From: Brumimicrobium sp035497735
GTDB lineage: Bacteria > Bacteroidota > Bacteroidia > Flavobacteriales_D > Crocinitomicaceae
Assembly (NCBI GenBank): GCA_035497735.1
Contig: DATJCX010000040.1
Location: 26,748-90,747 of the forward strand
Direction of reading: 5' to 3'
Length of the DNA: 64,000 nucleotides
Shown: piece after piece, positions 10,277 through 19,259 of the stretch
How positions within the stretch are numbered: the stretch's first letter is position 1
Layout of the letters: every line of letters begins with the position of its first letter
Translations under genes and position numbers: made by a program
The notes under the pieces: model-generated
Databases searched by the model: none
Told to the model about the DNA's origin: nothing
What the model saw: only the letters and a program-made list of their open reading frames with translations

Positions 10277-11059
10277 ATGAAAACTATACTTTCAATTTTC
10301 ACGATTGGTATTTTACTGCTTGCGATGACAAGTTCAACAAATGTAATATACCCAACTGCCAAAACTAAAACTTTTAAAGGCGGTGAGTTTCTTCGTTACC
10401 GTGTAAGTTACGGACTAATGGACGCTGGTGAAGCGACCCTTACTTTACGAGAAACAAGTAAAAAAGGAGCAAATGGGAGACCATTACTTCACGCAATTGG
10501 TGAAGGAAAAACTTTAGGTGCTTTCAACTGGTTTTTTAAAGTAGAAGATGTTTATCAAACATTCCTTGATAAAGAAGGTGCATTCCCTTGGCATTTCATT
10601 AGAGATGTAAACGAAGGTGGATACACAAAAAATCAAGTTTACCAATTCAATCAAGATAAACAAACTGTAAATACTGGAAAAAAAGAGTACAAAGTTCCAC
10701 TAGGAATAAATGATATGCTTTCAGCTTTCTATTATGCACGTACCTTAGACTTCAAAAAAATGAAGCCAGGTGATGTTACAGAATTTAAAGTGTTTATGGA
10801 TGATGAAATATGGCCTTTAAAAATTAGATATGTCGGAAAAGAAACTATAAAAATTAGAAAAGGAAAATTTGAAACTTTAAAGTTTAGACCAGTTGTTCAA
10901 GAAGGACGTTACTTCAAGAATGAAGAAGACGTTGAGTTCTGGGTAACAAATGATGAGAATAGAATCCCTGTACTTGTTAAAGCAAAAATTGCAGTAGGTA
11001 GCATCAAAATGCACTTAGTAGAATGGAAAGGTTTAAAAGGCGAATTAGCGATTAAATAA
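10277..11059 (+). CDS. DUF3108 family exported protein
   Basis: 260 residues with a signal peptide (MKTILSIFTIGILLLAMTSS). The body begins with GGEFLRYRVSYGLMDAGEATLTL, the characteristic opening of DUF3108 proteins, and continues with beta strands typical of a lipocalin-like or periplasmic barrel fold. WFFKVEDVYQTFLD and FPWHFIRDVNEGGY are also typical. The family is periplasmic or cell-surface with no firm biochemical role. It stands alone with its own upstream gap and is followed by a hairpin terminator at 11101. Confidence 0.85.
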   Translation: MKTILSIFTIGILLLAMTSSTNVIYPTAKTKTFKGGEFLRYRVSYGLMDAGEATLTLRETSKKGANGRPLLHAIGEGKTLGAFNWFFKVEDVYQTFLDKEGAFPWHFIRDVNEGGYTKNQVYQFNQDKQTVNTGKKEYKVPLGINDMLSAFYYARTLDFKKMKPGDVTEFKVFMDDEIWPLKIRYVGKETIKIRKGKFETLKFRPVVQEGRYFKNEEDVEFWVTNDENRIPVLVKAKIAVGSIKMHLVEWKGLKGELAIK

Positions 11060-11100
11060 ATCATAATAAACCCAAATTTTTAGTTAATACAATAAGGATA

Positions 11101-11131
11101 GCCATCTATGAGAGTAGATGGCTTTTCTTTT
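11101..11131 (+). terminator. Intrinsic terminator after the DUF3108 gene
   Basis: GCCATCTA pairs perfectly with TAGATGGC around a six-base loop, then TTTTCTTTT follows. It lies 41 bases after the DUF3108 stop. Confidence 0.85.
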
Positions 11132-11197
11132 GGGAAAGGAATGCTTGGACAAAATGAAATTAACACACTATTCTTCTTATCACATTTTGTTTTTGTT

Positions 11198-11205
11198 TAT
11201 CTTTG
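11198..11205 (+). promoter_or_regulatory. -7 box immediately before the DUF4286 gene
   Basis: TATCTTTG is a perfect TAnnTTTG box ending 4 bases before the ATG at 11210. The transcript would start at or next to the start codon, so a leaderless mRNA is likely (inference). Confidence 0.6.
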
Positions 11206-11209
11206 CAGT

Positions 11210-11521
11210 ATGGTAGTGTACAATGTAACAATCAGTCTCGATCAAGAGGTCTCTCAAGAATGGCTTGAATGGATGCGCAAAACGCATGTTCCGGATGTCA
11301 TGAAAACAGGACATTTTCGTGACTGTAAAATCTGTCGTGTTCATGGTGAAGAGGAAGGTGGAATCACCTTCGCAATTATGTACACTGCATTTTCTTTGGA
11401 GGATTTAAATACCTACGAAGAACAGCATGCAAACCGTTTGCAAGCGGAACATACTACTAAATTCATTGGGAAGTTCGCTTCATTTAGAACAACACTCTCA
11501 GTTCTTGAGGAATTCAAATAA
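11210..11521 (+). CDS. DUF4286 family small protein
   Basis: 103 residues starting MVVYNVTISLDQEVSQEWLEWM, which resembles DUF4286 proteins of Bacteroidota (compact alpha/beta, function unknown). The frame is open upstream to 11108, but that earlier ATG lies inside the terminator hairpin of the previous gene, and the -7 box at 11198 supports ATG 11210. It has a conserved-looking Cys/His segment (DCKICRVHGEE). It ends 1 base before the rsmA start, so the two are probably co-transcribed, as is common in this phylum. Confidence 0.8.
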   Translation: MVVYNVTISLDQEVSQEWLEWMRKTHVPDVMKTGHFRDCKICRVHGEEEGGITFAIMYTAFSLEDLNTYEEQHANRLQAEHTTKFIGKFASFRTTLSVLEEFK

Positions 11522-11522
11522 A

Positions 11523-12317
11523 ATGAGTGTACAACCCAAAAAACATCTCGGACAACATTTCCTAACAGACGAGAATATCTGTAGAAAGATTGTGGAACAA
11601 TACATCAATTTTGGTGGAACAAATAATGTATTAGAAATTGGTCCAGGAATGGGAGCCATTACAAAGTACTTCTTGAATATCGAAGATATTCATCTAGAAG
11701 TAATGGAAATCGATACAGAATCTGTTGCCTACCTTGAGGAAAACTATCCGCAATTAAAGAATAAAATTCACGGGGAAGACTTTCTTAAAACAGACCTTGC
11801 TCCTTTCTTTAATGGTGAGAAATTTGCTGTTGTAGGAAACTTTCCATACAATATTTCTTCTCAGATCTTATTTCAATGCATCAAATACCGCAATCAAGTT
11901 CCTGAAATTATGGGAATGTTCCAAAAGGAAGTTGCTGAACGTGTAGCTGAACCTCCTGGGTCGAAGAAATATGGTATTCTAAGCGTGATGATGCAAACTT
12001 ATTACGATATCAAGTATTGCTTTACCGTTAGCGAAAATGTATTCAACCCACCACCGAAAGTGAAGTCGGGAGTTATTCGCTGCGTAAGAAATAAACGCAC
12101 AGAATTACCTGTGGATGAAAAGTTATTTGAAAGAGTCGTTAAATCAACATTCAATCAGCGTAGAAAAACGATTAAAAACGGTTTGAAAGCGATTTGTGAC
12201 GTATCACTACTCCCTGAACAAGAACACCCATTCTTAAAGCAACGTGCTGAGACACTGAGCGTAGATGATTTTATTGAACTGACAAAGATGGTTGGCCTAG
12301 CGATTAAAAAGGTCTAA
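11523..12317 (+). CDS. rsmA: 16S rRNA (adenine1518/1519-N6)-dimethyltransferase
   Basis: 264 residues from ATG 11523 (MSVQPKKHLGQHFLTDENI), the standard KsgA/RsmA opening. The frame continues upstream, but that part overlaps DUF4286 and has no family resemblance. Motif I of the SAM-binding fold is LEIGPGMGAIT and motif IV is VGNFPYNISSQILF (NFPY instead of NLPY). The enzyme dimethylates two adjacent adenines near the 3' end of 16S rRNA during 30S maturation. It converges on the heptosyltransferase gene with only 3 bases between the stops. Confidence 0.96.
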   Translation: MSVQPKKHLGQHFLTDENICRKIVEQYINFGGTNNVLEIGPGMGAITKYFLNIEDIHLEVMEIDTESVAYLEENYPQLKNKIHGEDFLKTDLAPFFNGEKFAVVGNFPYNISSQILFQCIKYRNQVPEIMGMFQKEVAERVAEPPGSKKYGILSVMMQTYYDIKYCFTVSENVFNPPPKVKSGVIRCVRNKRTELPVDEKLFERVVKSTFNQRRKTIKNGLKAICDVSLLPEQEHPFLKQRAETLSVDDFIELTKMVGLAIKKV

Positions 12318-12320
12318 AGA

Positions 12321-13346
12321 TTATTTCTTATTTTTCTCAAGTTCAAACAGTAAAAAATCACCTAAAAACTCATCTATTTGCGCTTGAATTTCAGCAACAT
12401 CTTGATCTATCATGCACTTAAAGTGACCCTTCGGACATTTTTGAAAACCGATTTTAGAACAAGGACGACAAGGTAGATTTTTCACCTCGTGAATAGAAAA
12501 AGAATGAGGCACTTGTGGTCGGTAAGGATACATTCCAAATTCTGGAACTGTATTCCCCCAAATACTCACAATCGGCAATTTAAAGGCTGAGGCAATGTGC
12601 ATCATACCCGTATCGTGTGTTATCAATAATAATGAATGCTTGATAACGTAAGCAGACTCATGAAGACTTAAGCCGCCGCAGGTATTGTTTATTATTTGGT
12701 CGGGTAATAATGCTTTAATTCGTTCTCCTTCATCTCTATCACCAGGTCCACCCACAAGAACAATTGGAATTGGGATACTACTCAAAATTTCACTTAACTT
12801 TTCTGCAGGCATACGCTTGGTGGCAAACTGAGCACCGATAGCGACAGTTACATATTGCTCATAAGATCCAAAACGAGACTTAAAGCTGTTTTCATCGATA
12901 CTAACAAAGAAATCCAAACCTTTATCATCATTTTTAACACCTAAAGATTTGACCGCTTCAAAGTATCTATCTACAATATGCACATCCGGTAGCTTATCCC
13001 ATTTAAAATTGACCAATAACCATTTTTTAAAATTCAACTTTGGGAAAGAACCAGATTTTTTACGCAAGCGAGATTTCACCTTTATCGTACGCAGGTTTTT
13101 ATGCAAATCAACAACAAAGTCGTAATTTTCAGCTTTTAAATCCTTTAAAATCAAATCGCTGAACTCGTCTTCCCAAGCATAAACCTTACTTACATGTGGA
13201 TTCGTTTGAACCAAGGGTAGATATTGCTTTTTGGTCAAATAATGAATCTCAACATCCTTCAATTGCTCCTTAATACAACGAATAATCGGGCTTGTTAGCA
13301 CAATGTCGCCGATAGAACTAAATCGTATGATGAGAATCTTTTGCAT
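12321..13346 (-). CDS. Glycosyltransferase family 9 (heptosyltransferase-like)
   Basis: 341 residues. The N-terminus KILIIRFSSIGDIVLTSPIIR is the GT9 signature, and the C-terminal donor-site region holds LITHDTGMMHIASAFKLPIVSIWG. A Cys-rich segment, LPCRPCSKIGFQKCPKGHFKCM, follows near residue 290 and is common in Bacteroidota members. Family members transfer ADP-activated heptose to the lipopolysaccharide core on the cytoplasmic face of the inner membrane. The exact sugar is not predictable. The gene is convergent with rsmA and divergent from the DUF2723 gene. Confidence 0.9.
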   Translation of the reverse strand: MQKILIIRFSSIGDIVLTSPIIRCIKEQLKDVEIHYLTKKQYLPLVQTNPHVSKVYAWEDEFSDLILKDLKAENYDFVVDLHKNLRTIKVKSRLRKKSGSFPKLNFKKWLLVNFKWDKLPDVHIVDRYFEAVKSLGVKNDDKGLDFFVSIDENSFKSRFGSYEQYVTVAIGAQFATKRMPAEKLSEILSSIPIPIVLVGGPGDRDEGERIKALLPDQIINNTCGGLSLHESAYVIKHSLLLITHDTGMMHIASAFKLPIVSIWGNTVPEFGMYPYRPQVPHSFSIHEVKNLPCRPCSKIGFQKCPKGHFKCMIDQDVAEIQAQIDEFLGDFLLFELEKNKK

Positions 13347-13505
13347 TTAACAAAGGTAGAATTTAGAAAGAATATGTAGGTAGATTCTACTGAAACTTTT
13401 ATCATTTTGTTATGAAAATTGCATCGATAATGTTAATTAATAGAACTATATACTATATTTAGTAAACTTAATTGCATAGCACTTCATATATTTCTCGAAT
13501 ATTTA

Positions 13506-13513
13506 TATCTTCG
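13506..13513 (+). promoter_or_regulatory. Candidate -7 box of the DUF2723 gene
   Basis: TATCTTCG matches TAnnTTTG at 7 of 8 positions, 18 bases before ATG 13532. Confidence 0.4.
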
Positions 13514-13531
13514 TGAATTCAAAATTTTGCT

Positions 13532-16500
13532 ATGAATTATAAAAGACTTAATAATTACATTGGTTGGTTCGTATTTCTTATCGCTACAATCACTTATTTT
13601 TTGACGATTGAAGAAACAGCTTCCCTTTGGGATTGTGGTGAATTTATTTCTACCGCATATAAACTAGAGGTAGGTCACCCTCCTGGTGCTCCTTTATTTA
13701 TGCTAATCGGTAGAGTATTCTCATTATTCGCTAGTGATGTTGCAGATGTAGCATTATGGATTAATAGAATGTCTGCCCTAAGTAGTTCATTTTCTATTTT
13801 GTTCCTATTTTGGAGTATTACTTTATTGGGTAAAAAAATAGCTGAAAAAGATGGCAACGTAATGTCTAAAGGACAAATGATTGCGATTTTCGGATCAGGT
13901 ATCGTAGGTGCATTGGCTTACACTTTTACAGAATCATTCTGGTTTTCAGCTGTTGAAGCGGAAGTTTATGCAATGGCTTCTTTATTCACAGCAATTATAT
14001 TCTGGGCAGCTCTGAAATGGGACGAAGAAATGACTTTGATTAAACGTGGAGTTTTAACACATCATGTTCACCCACTAAGATGGATGCTTTTAATCACCTT
14101 CTTAATCGGTTTATCAATCGGAGTTCACTTACTTGGACTACTTGTTTTGCCAGCAATTGGCTACATTGTGGCTTATCAAATAAAAGAAAAAAATACCCTT
14201 AAACTATTCCTGCTTACAGGAATTGTCAGTTTAGCTCTGCTTGTTTTTATTCAAAATGGAATCATCCCAGGCTCTATCAGCTTAGCATCAAGTGTTGAAA
14301 CATTCTTTAGAAACTCACTTGGACTACCTTTCGGGGCTGGTGCAGCGTTTTTCTTTATCGCAATGACAGCGCTTTTAGTTTTAGCCTTAAAATACACACG
14401 TAAAAAAGGAAAACCTTTAGCCAACTCAATGGTACTAGGCTTTATCATGATCATGATTGGATATGGGTCTTTTACAACAATTGTTATTCGTTCGAATGCC
14501 AACCCACCATTAGATGAAAATAATCCTGAAAACCTAGTTACACTTCACGCCTACTTAATGCGTGAACAATACGGTTCTTGGCCAATCCTTTACGGTCCAA
14601 ACTTCAACTCTAAGTTGGCCGACCCAAAAGAATATAAAGATCGTTCCCCACACTACGAAAGAAGATGGGTGGTACTATCACCAAAAGAAAATGTAATCAC
14701 TTCGTTTAAGGACAAGTCAGCAGCTGAAAAATACGTAGCAGAGAGTGGTCAAAAATATACTCTGAAAGAAAAGTATCACGTAACAAATGAAGATACCCGA
14801 AAAGGTCAAATTCCTGTCTATGCACAAAACACGTTCTTCCCACGAATGCACGTTACCGGTGATCCACGTATCGCCGCTGGATATAGAAATTGGTCCAACT
14901 ACGACCCCAACAGAAAGGTGCCAAGTCATCTAATTGGAGAAGACGGAAGACCTTTACCGACCATGGGTAACAATATGACTTACCTTGTTCAATATCAACT
15001 AGGCTGGATGTATTGGAGATATTTCTTGTGGAACTTTGCAGGAAGACAGAATGATATTCAAGGACATGGAGATGAAATGCGTGGAAACTGGATTTCTGGA
15101 TTTAGCGTTGTGGACGACGCAAGACTAGGAGCACAAGGCGAAAATGCACCTTATTTCACACAAAATAACTCAAGTAATTACAGATTCTTCTTTATTCCGC
15201 TTGTGCTTGGATTTATAGGAATATTCTTCCACTTCTTAAAAGCACCTAAAGATGCCATCGTGGTCTCCATGCTGTTCTTACTTACAGGTGTTGCCATTAT
15301 CATTTATCTGAATCAAAAACCATTCGAACCAAGGGAACGTGATTATGCTTTCGCGGCCTCCTTCTATGCCTTTGCAATATGGATAGGGCTCGGAGTTTAT
15401 GGTCTATTTGAAGCCTTTAGGTCCTTCGTAAAAGAAGATTATAAATTATTAGGATTCTCCTATATCGGACTGCTATTGATTGGAATTGCTGCAGATATGA
15501 GCGCTCCTGTAGGAATGCCTGCAACGATGTCAATATTGATTATTGGTGGTATGGCCGGAGGTGCAATGCTATTGATGACCATGCTGAAAAAAACGAAATT
15601 CTCCTTGACTGGTGCGGCCGGAGTTGCAACTATTCTTGGTCTTGTTGCCCCTGTCATTATGGGAATGCAAAACTGGGAAGGACACAACAGAAGCGACAGA
15701 ACTTCAACACGTGCACTTGCACACAACTACCTGATTGGATGTTCGCCAAACTCAATTTTATACACAAATGGAGATAACGACACTTTCCCATTATGGTACT
15801 TACAAGAAGTAGAAGGGGAACGTACAGATGTACGTGTTGCAAACTTATCATTAATGCAAACGGACTGGTACACCAACCAAATGAAAATGCGTGCTTATGA
15901 ATCTGACCCACTTCCAATTAAATTTAGAGAAGACCAGATTTTAATGGGTGCTGGTAGCACAGACTACGTGCTTTTCGTTGATTATGAAATGTACAAGAGA
16001 AATATCTCTCCTGAAAAAGCGAAAGAAGTTATCCAAAAGAAAATAGATGGAAACTATGAAATCTATAGACAAGCAGTTGCACAAATGCGTGGATACATCG
16101 CTCGTACCATTATTCAGTTGAATCCAAAAGATGAAGCAACAGAAATGGTGCTAAACAGAATGGTTGAAGAATTAAGTCAGCCTATTGAGAATCCTGGAAT
16201 CAATGAATATGACAGAATCGATCAGTTTGTAAGAAAGATTTTCTCGGATTATTCAAATCAATTGGTAACTGGAGATAAAGCACTTTTAGAGCAATTAGAA
16301 GACGCTGCCTTAAACTGGACTTCTGGTTGGGACTTCTTGCCACTTGATTACGCAATGGAGTTTGTTCGCGATGACAACAATATGTTGGTGCAACAAGGAG
16401 GAAGAAAATTACGCTACTTCCCTGCTTCTGGATTTGTCTTAAAAGTAAATAAGGAAAATGCCATCAAAGCAGAAATTGTTTCAGAGGAATTCAAAGACGA

Positions 16501-17518
16501 TGTACTGGAAGAAATTAGATTTAACTTCAGAAGAGGTGGATTATTTAGATCGGATGTTAGAGGTTTAAGTAGAGAGGAGGTAATGATGCTAGACATCTTA
16601 GCAAACTTTGACTGGAAACGTGGGATTTACTTCTCAAGTCCAGGAGGTTCAGATGTTGCAAAAGCATTATACGCACAAGGATTATTGGCAAACTTTGGTC
16701 AAAATCATGGATTAGTTCCATTGAAAAAAGCGGCACTTGAAGAATTTGGTCGTGAGAAAATGTACCAAAATATCATGGAGCTTTACCACTATGGAAACTT
16801 AGGGGAAGAAGGTGTATTAGTAGATTACTACACACGTCGTCATACAGACCAATATAGAAACAATTTTGCGGATTTAGCAACTAAGTATTTAGCAAAATAT
16901 AGAATAGCAAAAGACGGCAACTTTAGTGATTCGACTATGAGAGGTGGAAAAGATGCAACGTACTATGCTGACAAAGTAGAGGAAATCATCAACTACTCAT
17001 TAACGGTATTACCAATGGATAGAGTATTAGACTTTGGTGAGCCTCGTGGAATTGGTCAGCAACTAAGCACAGGTGATGAAATTTCAACTGATGGTTCAAT
17101 CCCAGAGCATATTCGCGCACTATACGAAGTTGGAAAAACAGAAAGAGCCAACGAAGTTGCATTTGAGTATATGAAGCAACTAGAAACTTTCATTAATTAC
17201 TATGGAAATAGTGATGCTACAATCGCAATAAACAACAAACAAGACTTTATTTCATTTACGATGAACTTCTTGAGAACATACGCGCAAGTTCTTGTAGCAG
17301 ATGCTGACAGTGAAGTTGCTGCTTACTGCCGTTTATTAGAACAAAAAATGAACAATGAAGTAGTAATGAACATAATTGATGGATTAAAAAACAAGCAAGT
17401 GAAAGAGAATTCACGTGGAAGAACGATTACTCGTACAATGGAGAAGGAAGCTTTAGAGTTTGCTAAACTATACAATGAACTGTTGAGAGAAAACGGATTC
17501 GTTGGTGACGAAGATTAA
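13532..17518 (+). CDS. DUF2723 membrane protein, GT117-type glycosyltransferase-like
   Basis: 1328 residues. The N-terminal third has about a dozen membrane helices and begins with the family hallmark: a Glu pair in FLTIEETASLWDCGEFISTAYKLEVGHPPGAP, a lumenal or periplasmic catalytic loop as in GT-C enzymes. A soluble insertion (about residues 330-500) is followed by more helices (about 540-725) and then a long soluble C-terminal half beginning near NYLIGCSPNSILYTNGDNDTFPLWYLQE. The family is related to eukaryotic TMEM260, a protein O-mannosyltransferase. A role in glycosylating exported proteins is a family-based inference. The deacetylase gene overlaps its end by 17 bases. Confidence 0.88.
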   Translation: MNYKRLNNYIGWFVFLIATITYFLTIEETASLWDCGEFISTAYKLEVGHPPGAPLFMLIGRVFSLFASDVADVALWINRMSALSSSFSILFLFWSITLLGKKIAEKDGNVMSKGQMIAIFGSGIVGALAYTFTESFWFSAVEAEVYAMASLFTAIIFWAALKWDEEMTLIKRGVLTHHVHPLRWMLLITFLIGLSIGVHLLGLLVLPAIGYIVAYQIKEKNTLKLFLLTGIVSLALLVFIQNGIIPGSISLASSVETFFRNSLGLPFGAGAAFFFIAMTALLVLALKYTRKKGKPLANSMVLGFIMIMIGYGSFTTIVIRSNANPPLDENNPENLVTLHAYLMREQYGSWPILYGPNFNSKLADPKEYKDRSPHYERRWVVLSPKENVITSFKDKSAAEKYVAESGQKYTLKEKYHVTNEDTRKGQIPVYAQNTFFPRMHVTGDPRIAAGYRNWSNYDPNRKVPSHLIGEDGRPLPTMGNNMTYLVQYQLGWMYWRYFLWNFAGRQNDIQGHGDEMRGNWISGFSVVDDARLGAQGENAPYFTQNNSSNYRFFFIPLVLGFIGIFFHFLKAPKDAIVVSMLFLLTGVAIIIYLNQKPFEPRERDYAFAASFYAFAIWIGLGVYGLFEAFRSFVKEDYKLLGFSYIGLLLIGIAADMSAPVGMPATMSILIIGGMAGGAMLLMTMLKKTKFSLTGAAGVATILGLVAPVIMGMQNWEGHNRSDRTSTRALAHNYLIGCSPNSILYTNGDNDTFPLWYLQEVEGERTDVRVANLSLMQTDWYTNQMKMRAYESDPLPIKFREDQILMGAGSTDYVLFVDYEMYKRNISPEKAKEVIQKKIDGNYEIYRQAVAQMRGYIARTIIQLNPKDEATEMVLNRMVEELSQPIENPGINEYDRIDQFVRKIFSDYSNQLVTGDKALLEQLEDAALNWTSGWDFLPLDYAMEFVRDDNNMLVQQGGRKLRYFPASGFVLKVNKENAIKAEIVSEEFKDDVLEEIRFNFRRGGLFRSDVRGLSREEVMMLDILANFDWKRGIYFSSPGGSDVAKALYAQGLLANFGQNHGLVPLKKAALEEFGREKMYQNIMELYHYGNLGEEGVLVDYYTRRHTDQYRNNFADLATKYLAKYRIAKDGNFSDSTMRGGKDATYYADKVEEIINYSLTVLPMDRVLDFGEPRGIGQQLSTGDEISTDGSIPEHIRALYEVGKTERANEVAFEYMKQLETFINYYGNSDATIAINNKQDFISFTMNFLRTYAQVLVADADSEVAAYCRLLEQKMNNEVVMNIIDGLKNKQVKENSRGRTITRTMEKEALEFAKLYNELLRENGFVGDED

Positions 17519-18131
17519 ATTGACTAAGCGAATACATAAATTACCAAAAATTACGGCGTGGATTTATCCGCGCCGTATTTGGTTTTGCCCACCTCAACAA
17601 GTTGCTTTAACATTCGACGATGGACCACATCCAGAAACTACGCCGTGGCTATTACAATTCTTAAAAAAACAGGATATAAAGGCGACGTTCTTCTGGCTGG
17701 GAGAAAATATTGATAAATACCCCCACTTTGTGAAACAAGCCATCGCAGAAGGCCATACAGTAGGCTATCACGGCTATTCCCATATAACAGCAGACACGTT
17801 AAGCTTATCAAAATTTAAAGACTACAGTAAGCTTCCTACAACAAATCACAGTTTTCATTATTACCGTCCACCCTACGGCAAAATCAATCATAAACAAGCT
17901 GCTTGGATTGAAGAGCAATACAAAATTGTAATGTGGTCTTGGATGGCGTATGATTTCGATGTTGACTTTTCAGTAGCAAAGATTTTAGAAAGAGCAAAAA
18001 AAGATATAAAAGGAGGAGAAATCGTGGTATTCCATGAAAATGAAAAATCAAAAGATAAACTGAAAGAAGTATTGAGCGACTTTATCGAACTGGTAAAAGA
18101 AAAAGGGTTGATTTTTAAAGGAGTCGAATAA
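17502..18131 (+). CDS. Polysaccharide deacetylase family protein
   Basis: About 209 residues. VALTFDDGPHPETTPWLL carries the Asp pair of the NodB fold, GHTVGYHGYSH the metal-binding His residues, and YYRPPYGKIN the next conserved motif. The family removes N- or O-acyl groups from polysaccharides such as peptidoglycan or chitin-like chains. The start is uncertain: TTG 17502 and GTG 17505 overlap the preceding gene, TTG 17520 lies just after its stop, and no ATG is suitably placed. No signal peptide is visible, so it may act in the cytoplasm or be anchored by its basic N-terminus. Confidence 0.85.
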   Translation: MVTKIKLTKRIHKLPKITAWIYPRRIWFCPPQQVALTFDDGPHPETTPWLLQFLKKQDIKATFFWLGENIDKYPHFVKQAIAEGHTVGYHGYSHITADTLSLSKFKDYSKLPTTNHSFHYYRPPYGKINHKQAAWIEEQYKIVMWSWMAYDFDVDFSVAKILERAKKDIKGGEIVVFHENEKSKDKLKEVLSDFIELVKEKGLIFKGVE

Positions 18132-18179
18132 GCATTCGCTTGAAGTATCAATACTAAACAGCAAATAAAATTCATAAAA

Positions 18180-18209
18180 AAAAACCGTAACTATAAAATT
18201 ACGGTTTTT
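18180..18209. terminator. Bidirectional terminator hairpin
   Basis: AAAAACCGTAA pairs with TTACGGTTTTT around an eight-base loop, with A and T runs on both sides. It sits between the convergent deacetylase gene and tRNA-Phe and can serve both. Confidence 0.85.
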
Positions 18210-18215
18210 CTTTTG

Positions 18216-18288
18216 TGGTGATGGACGGAATCGAACCGCCGACACAAGGATTTTCAGTCCTTTGCTCTACCGACTGAGCTACATCACC
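18216..18288 (-). tRNA. tRNA-Phe (GAA)
   Basis: A 73-base cloverleaf on the minus strand: acceptor GGTGATG/CATCACC, D-loop GCTCAGTCGGTAGAGC, anticodon loop CTGAAAA giving GAA, and T-arm GGCGGTTCGATTCCGTC. The discriminator is A and CCA is not encoded. A TATATTTG -7 box lies upstream at 18311. Confidence 0.97.
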
Positions 18289-18310
18289 AGCCTTGTCGAT
18301 TAGACGGGGG

Positions 18311-18318
18311 CAAATATA
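18311..18318 (-). promoter_or_regulatory. -7 box of tRNA-Phe
   Basis: TATATTTG on the minus strand, a perfect TAnnTTTG, 23 bases before the tRNA 5' end. Confidence 0.6.
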
Positions 18319-18511
18319 AGAACTAATTTCGATAGACAATCTAAAAATCAAAGAAATTTTCAATTATTTCTACATCACACTGCCCTGAATCGCCTTAACT
18401 ATTGAATATAAACACTTTATAAATACTGAAAAACGAAAGAATTATTCAAAATAAAAACAAGTAACATCAAAAATACCCTTCGGATTATATAAATACTTGC
18501 AAGCAAGTTGT

Positions 18512-18519
18512 TACCTTTG
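18512..18519 (+). promoter_or_regulatory. -7 box of coaX
   Basis: TACCTTTG, a perfect TAnnTTTG, ends 5 bases before the GTG start at 18525. This supports that start and suggests a leaderless or nearly leaderless mRNA (inference). Confidence 0.6.
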
Positions 18520-18524
18520 CACCC

Positions 18525-19259
18525 GTGAATTCAAGTTCAGAAAAATATTGTGTTGTTGATGCTGGGAATACCCAAATTAAAGTGGTTGAATTTTATAATG
18601 ATGAAATTCTACAACAGCAAACTATTCCCTTAGAAGACAGAAATGAAATTGCATCCACACTTATTCAGCTAAGACCACATAAAAGCATTTTGTCATCCGT
18701 TCTAAGCAAAGAAGATAGTCAATGGTTAGAAGAATGCTTAAAGCCGCATGTTGTTTTAAACAATTCCACAGCGTTACCGATTTCTATAAGCGATTATAAA
18801 ACACCGCTTACTTTGGGAGCTGATAGAATTGCGAATGCCGTTGCAGCACACCATTATTCAAAAACGGAAAATGCGCTGGTAATCGACACAGGAACGTGCA
18901 TCAAATTTGACTTGATACTAGGAAATAAATACCAAGGAGGTTCAATTTCTCCAGGATATGCGATGCGTTTTAAAGCGATGCACGATTATACGGGAGCGCT
19001 TCCTAATTTGGAAATTGAAGAAATAAATGACTTTATAGGTAGATCTACAAAAGAATCCATGTTGTCTGGAGTAATGAATGGAATTCAGGCGGAAATTAAT
19101 GGTTTTGTAGCACATTACAGTCAAGAATATGGGCCATTAACATTTTTTTTGACAGGTGGAGACTATAAAAGGTTTGATATCGTTGGAAAAAGTAGCATAT
19201 TTGCCGATAATAATTTAACCGTGAAAGGTTTGTATATAATTCTAAAGCATAATGTATAG
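18525..19259 (+). CDS. coaX: Type III pantothenate kinase
   Basis: 244 residues with a GTG start. The ASKHA-fold phosphate motif CVVDAGNTQIKVVEF opens the protein. TLGADRIANAVAAH, VIDTGTCIKFD and GGSISPGYAMRFKAMHDYTGALP are the CoaX signatures. The enzyme catalyses the first step of coenzyme A synthesis, phosphorylating pantothenate with ATP; the type III form usually needs a monovalent cation. The next gene begins 8 bases before its stop, so translation is probably coupled. Confidence 0.95.
   Translation: MNSSSEKYCVVDAGNTQIKVVEFYNDEILQQQTIPLEDRNEIASTLIQLRPHKSILSSVLSKEDSQWLEECLKPHVVLNNSTALPISISDYKTPLTLGADRIANAVAAHHYSKTENALVIDTGTCIKFDLILGNKYQGGSISPGYAMRFKAMHDYTGALPNLEIEEINDFIGRSTKESMLSGVMNGIQAEINGFVAHYSQEYGPLTFFLTGGDYKRFDIVGKSSIFADNNLTVKGLYIILKHNV

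Noticed and set aside
11108..11209. Earlier start for the DUF4286 gene
   Set aside because: The ATG lies in the terminator hairpin of the previous gene and upstream of the -7 box.
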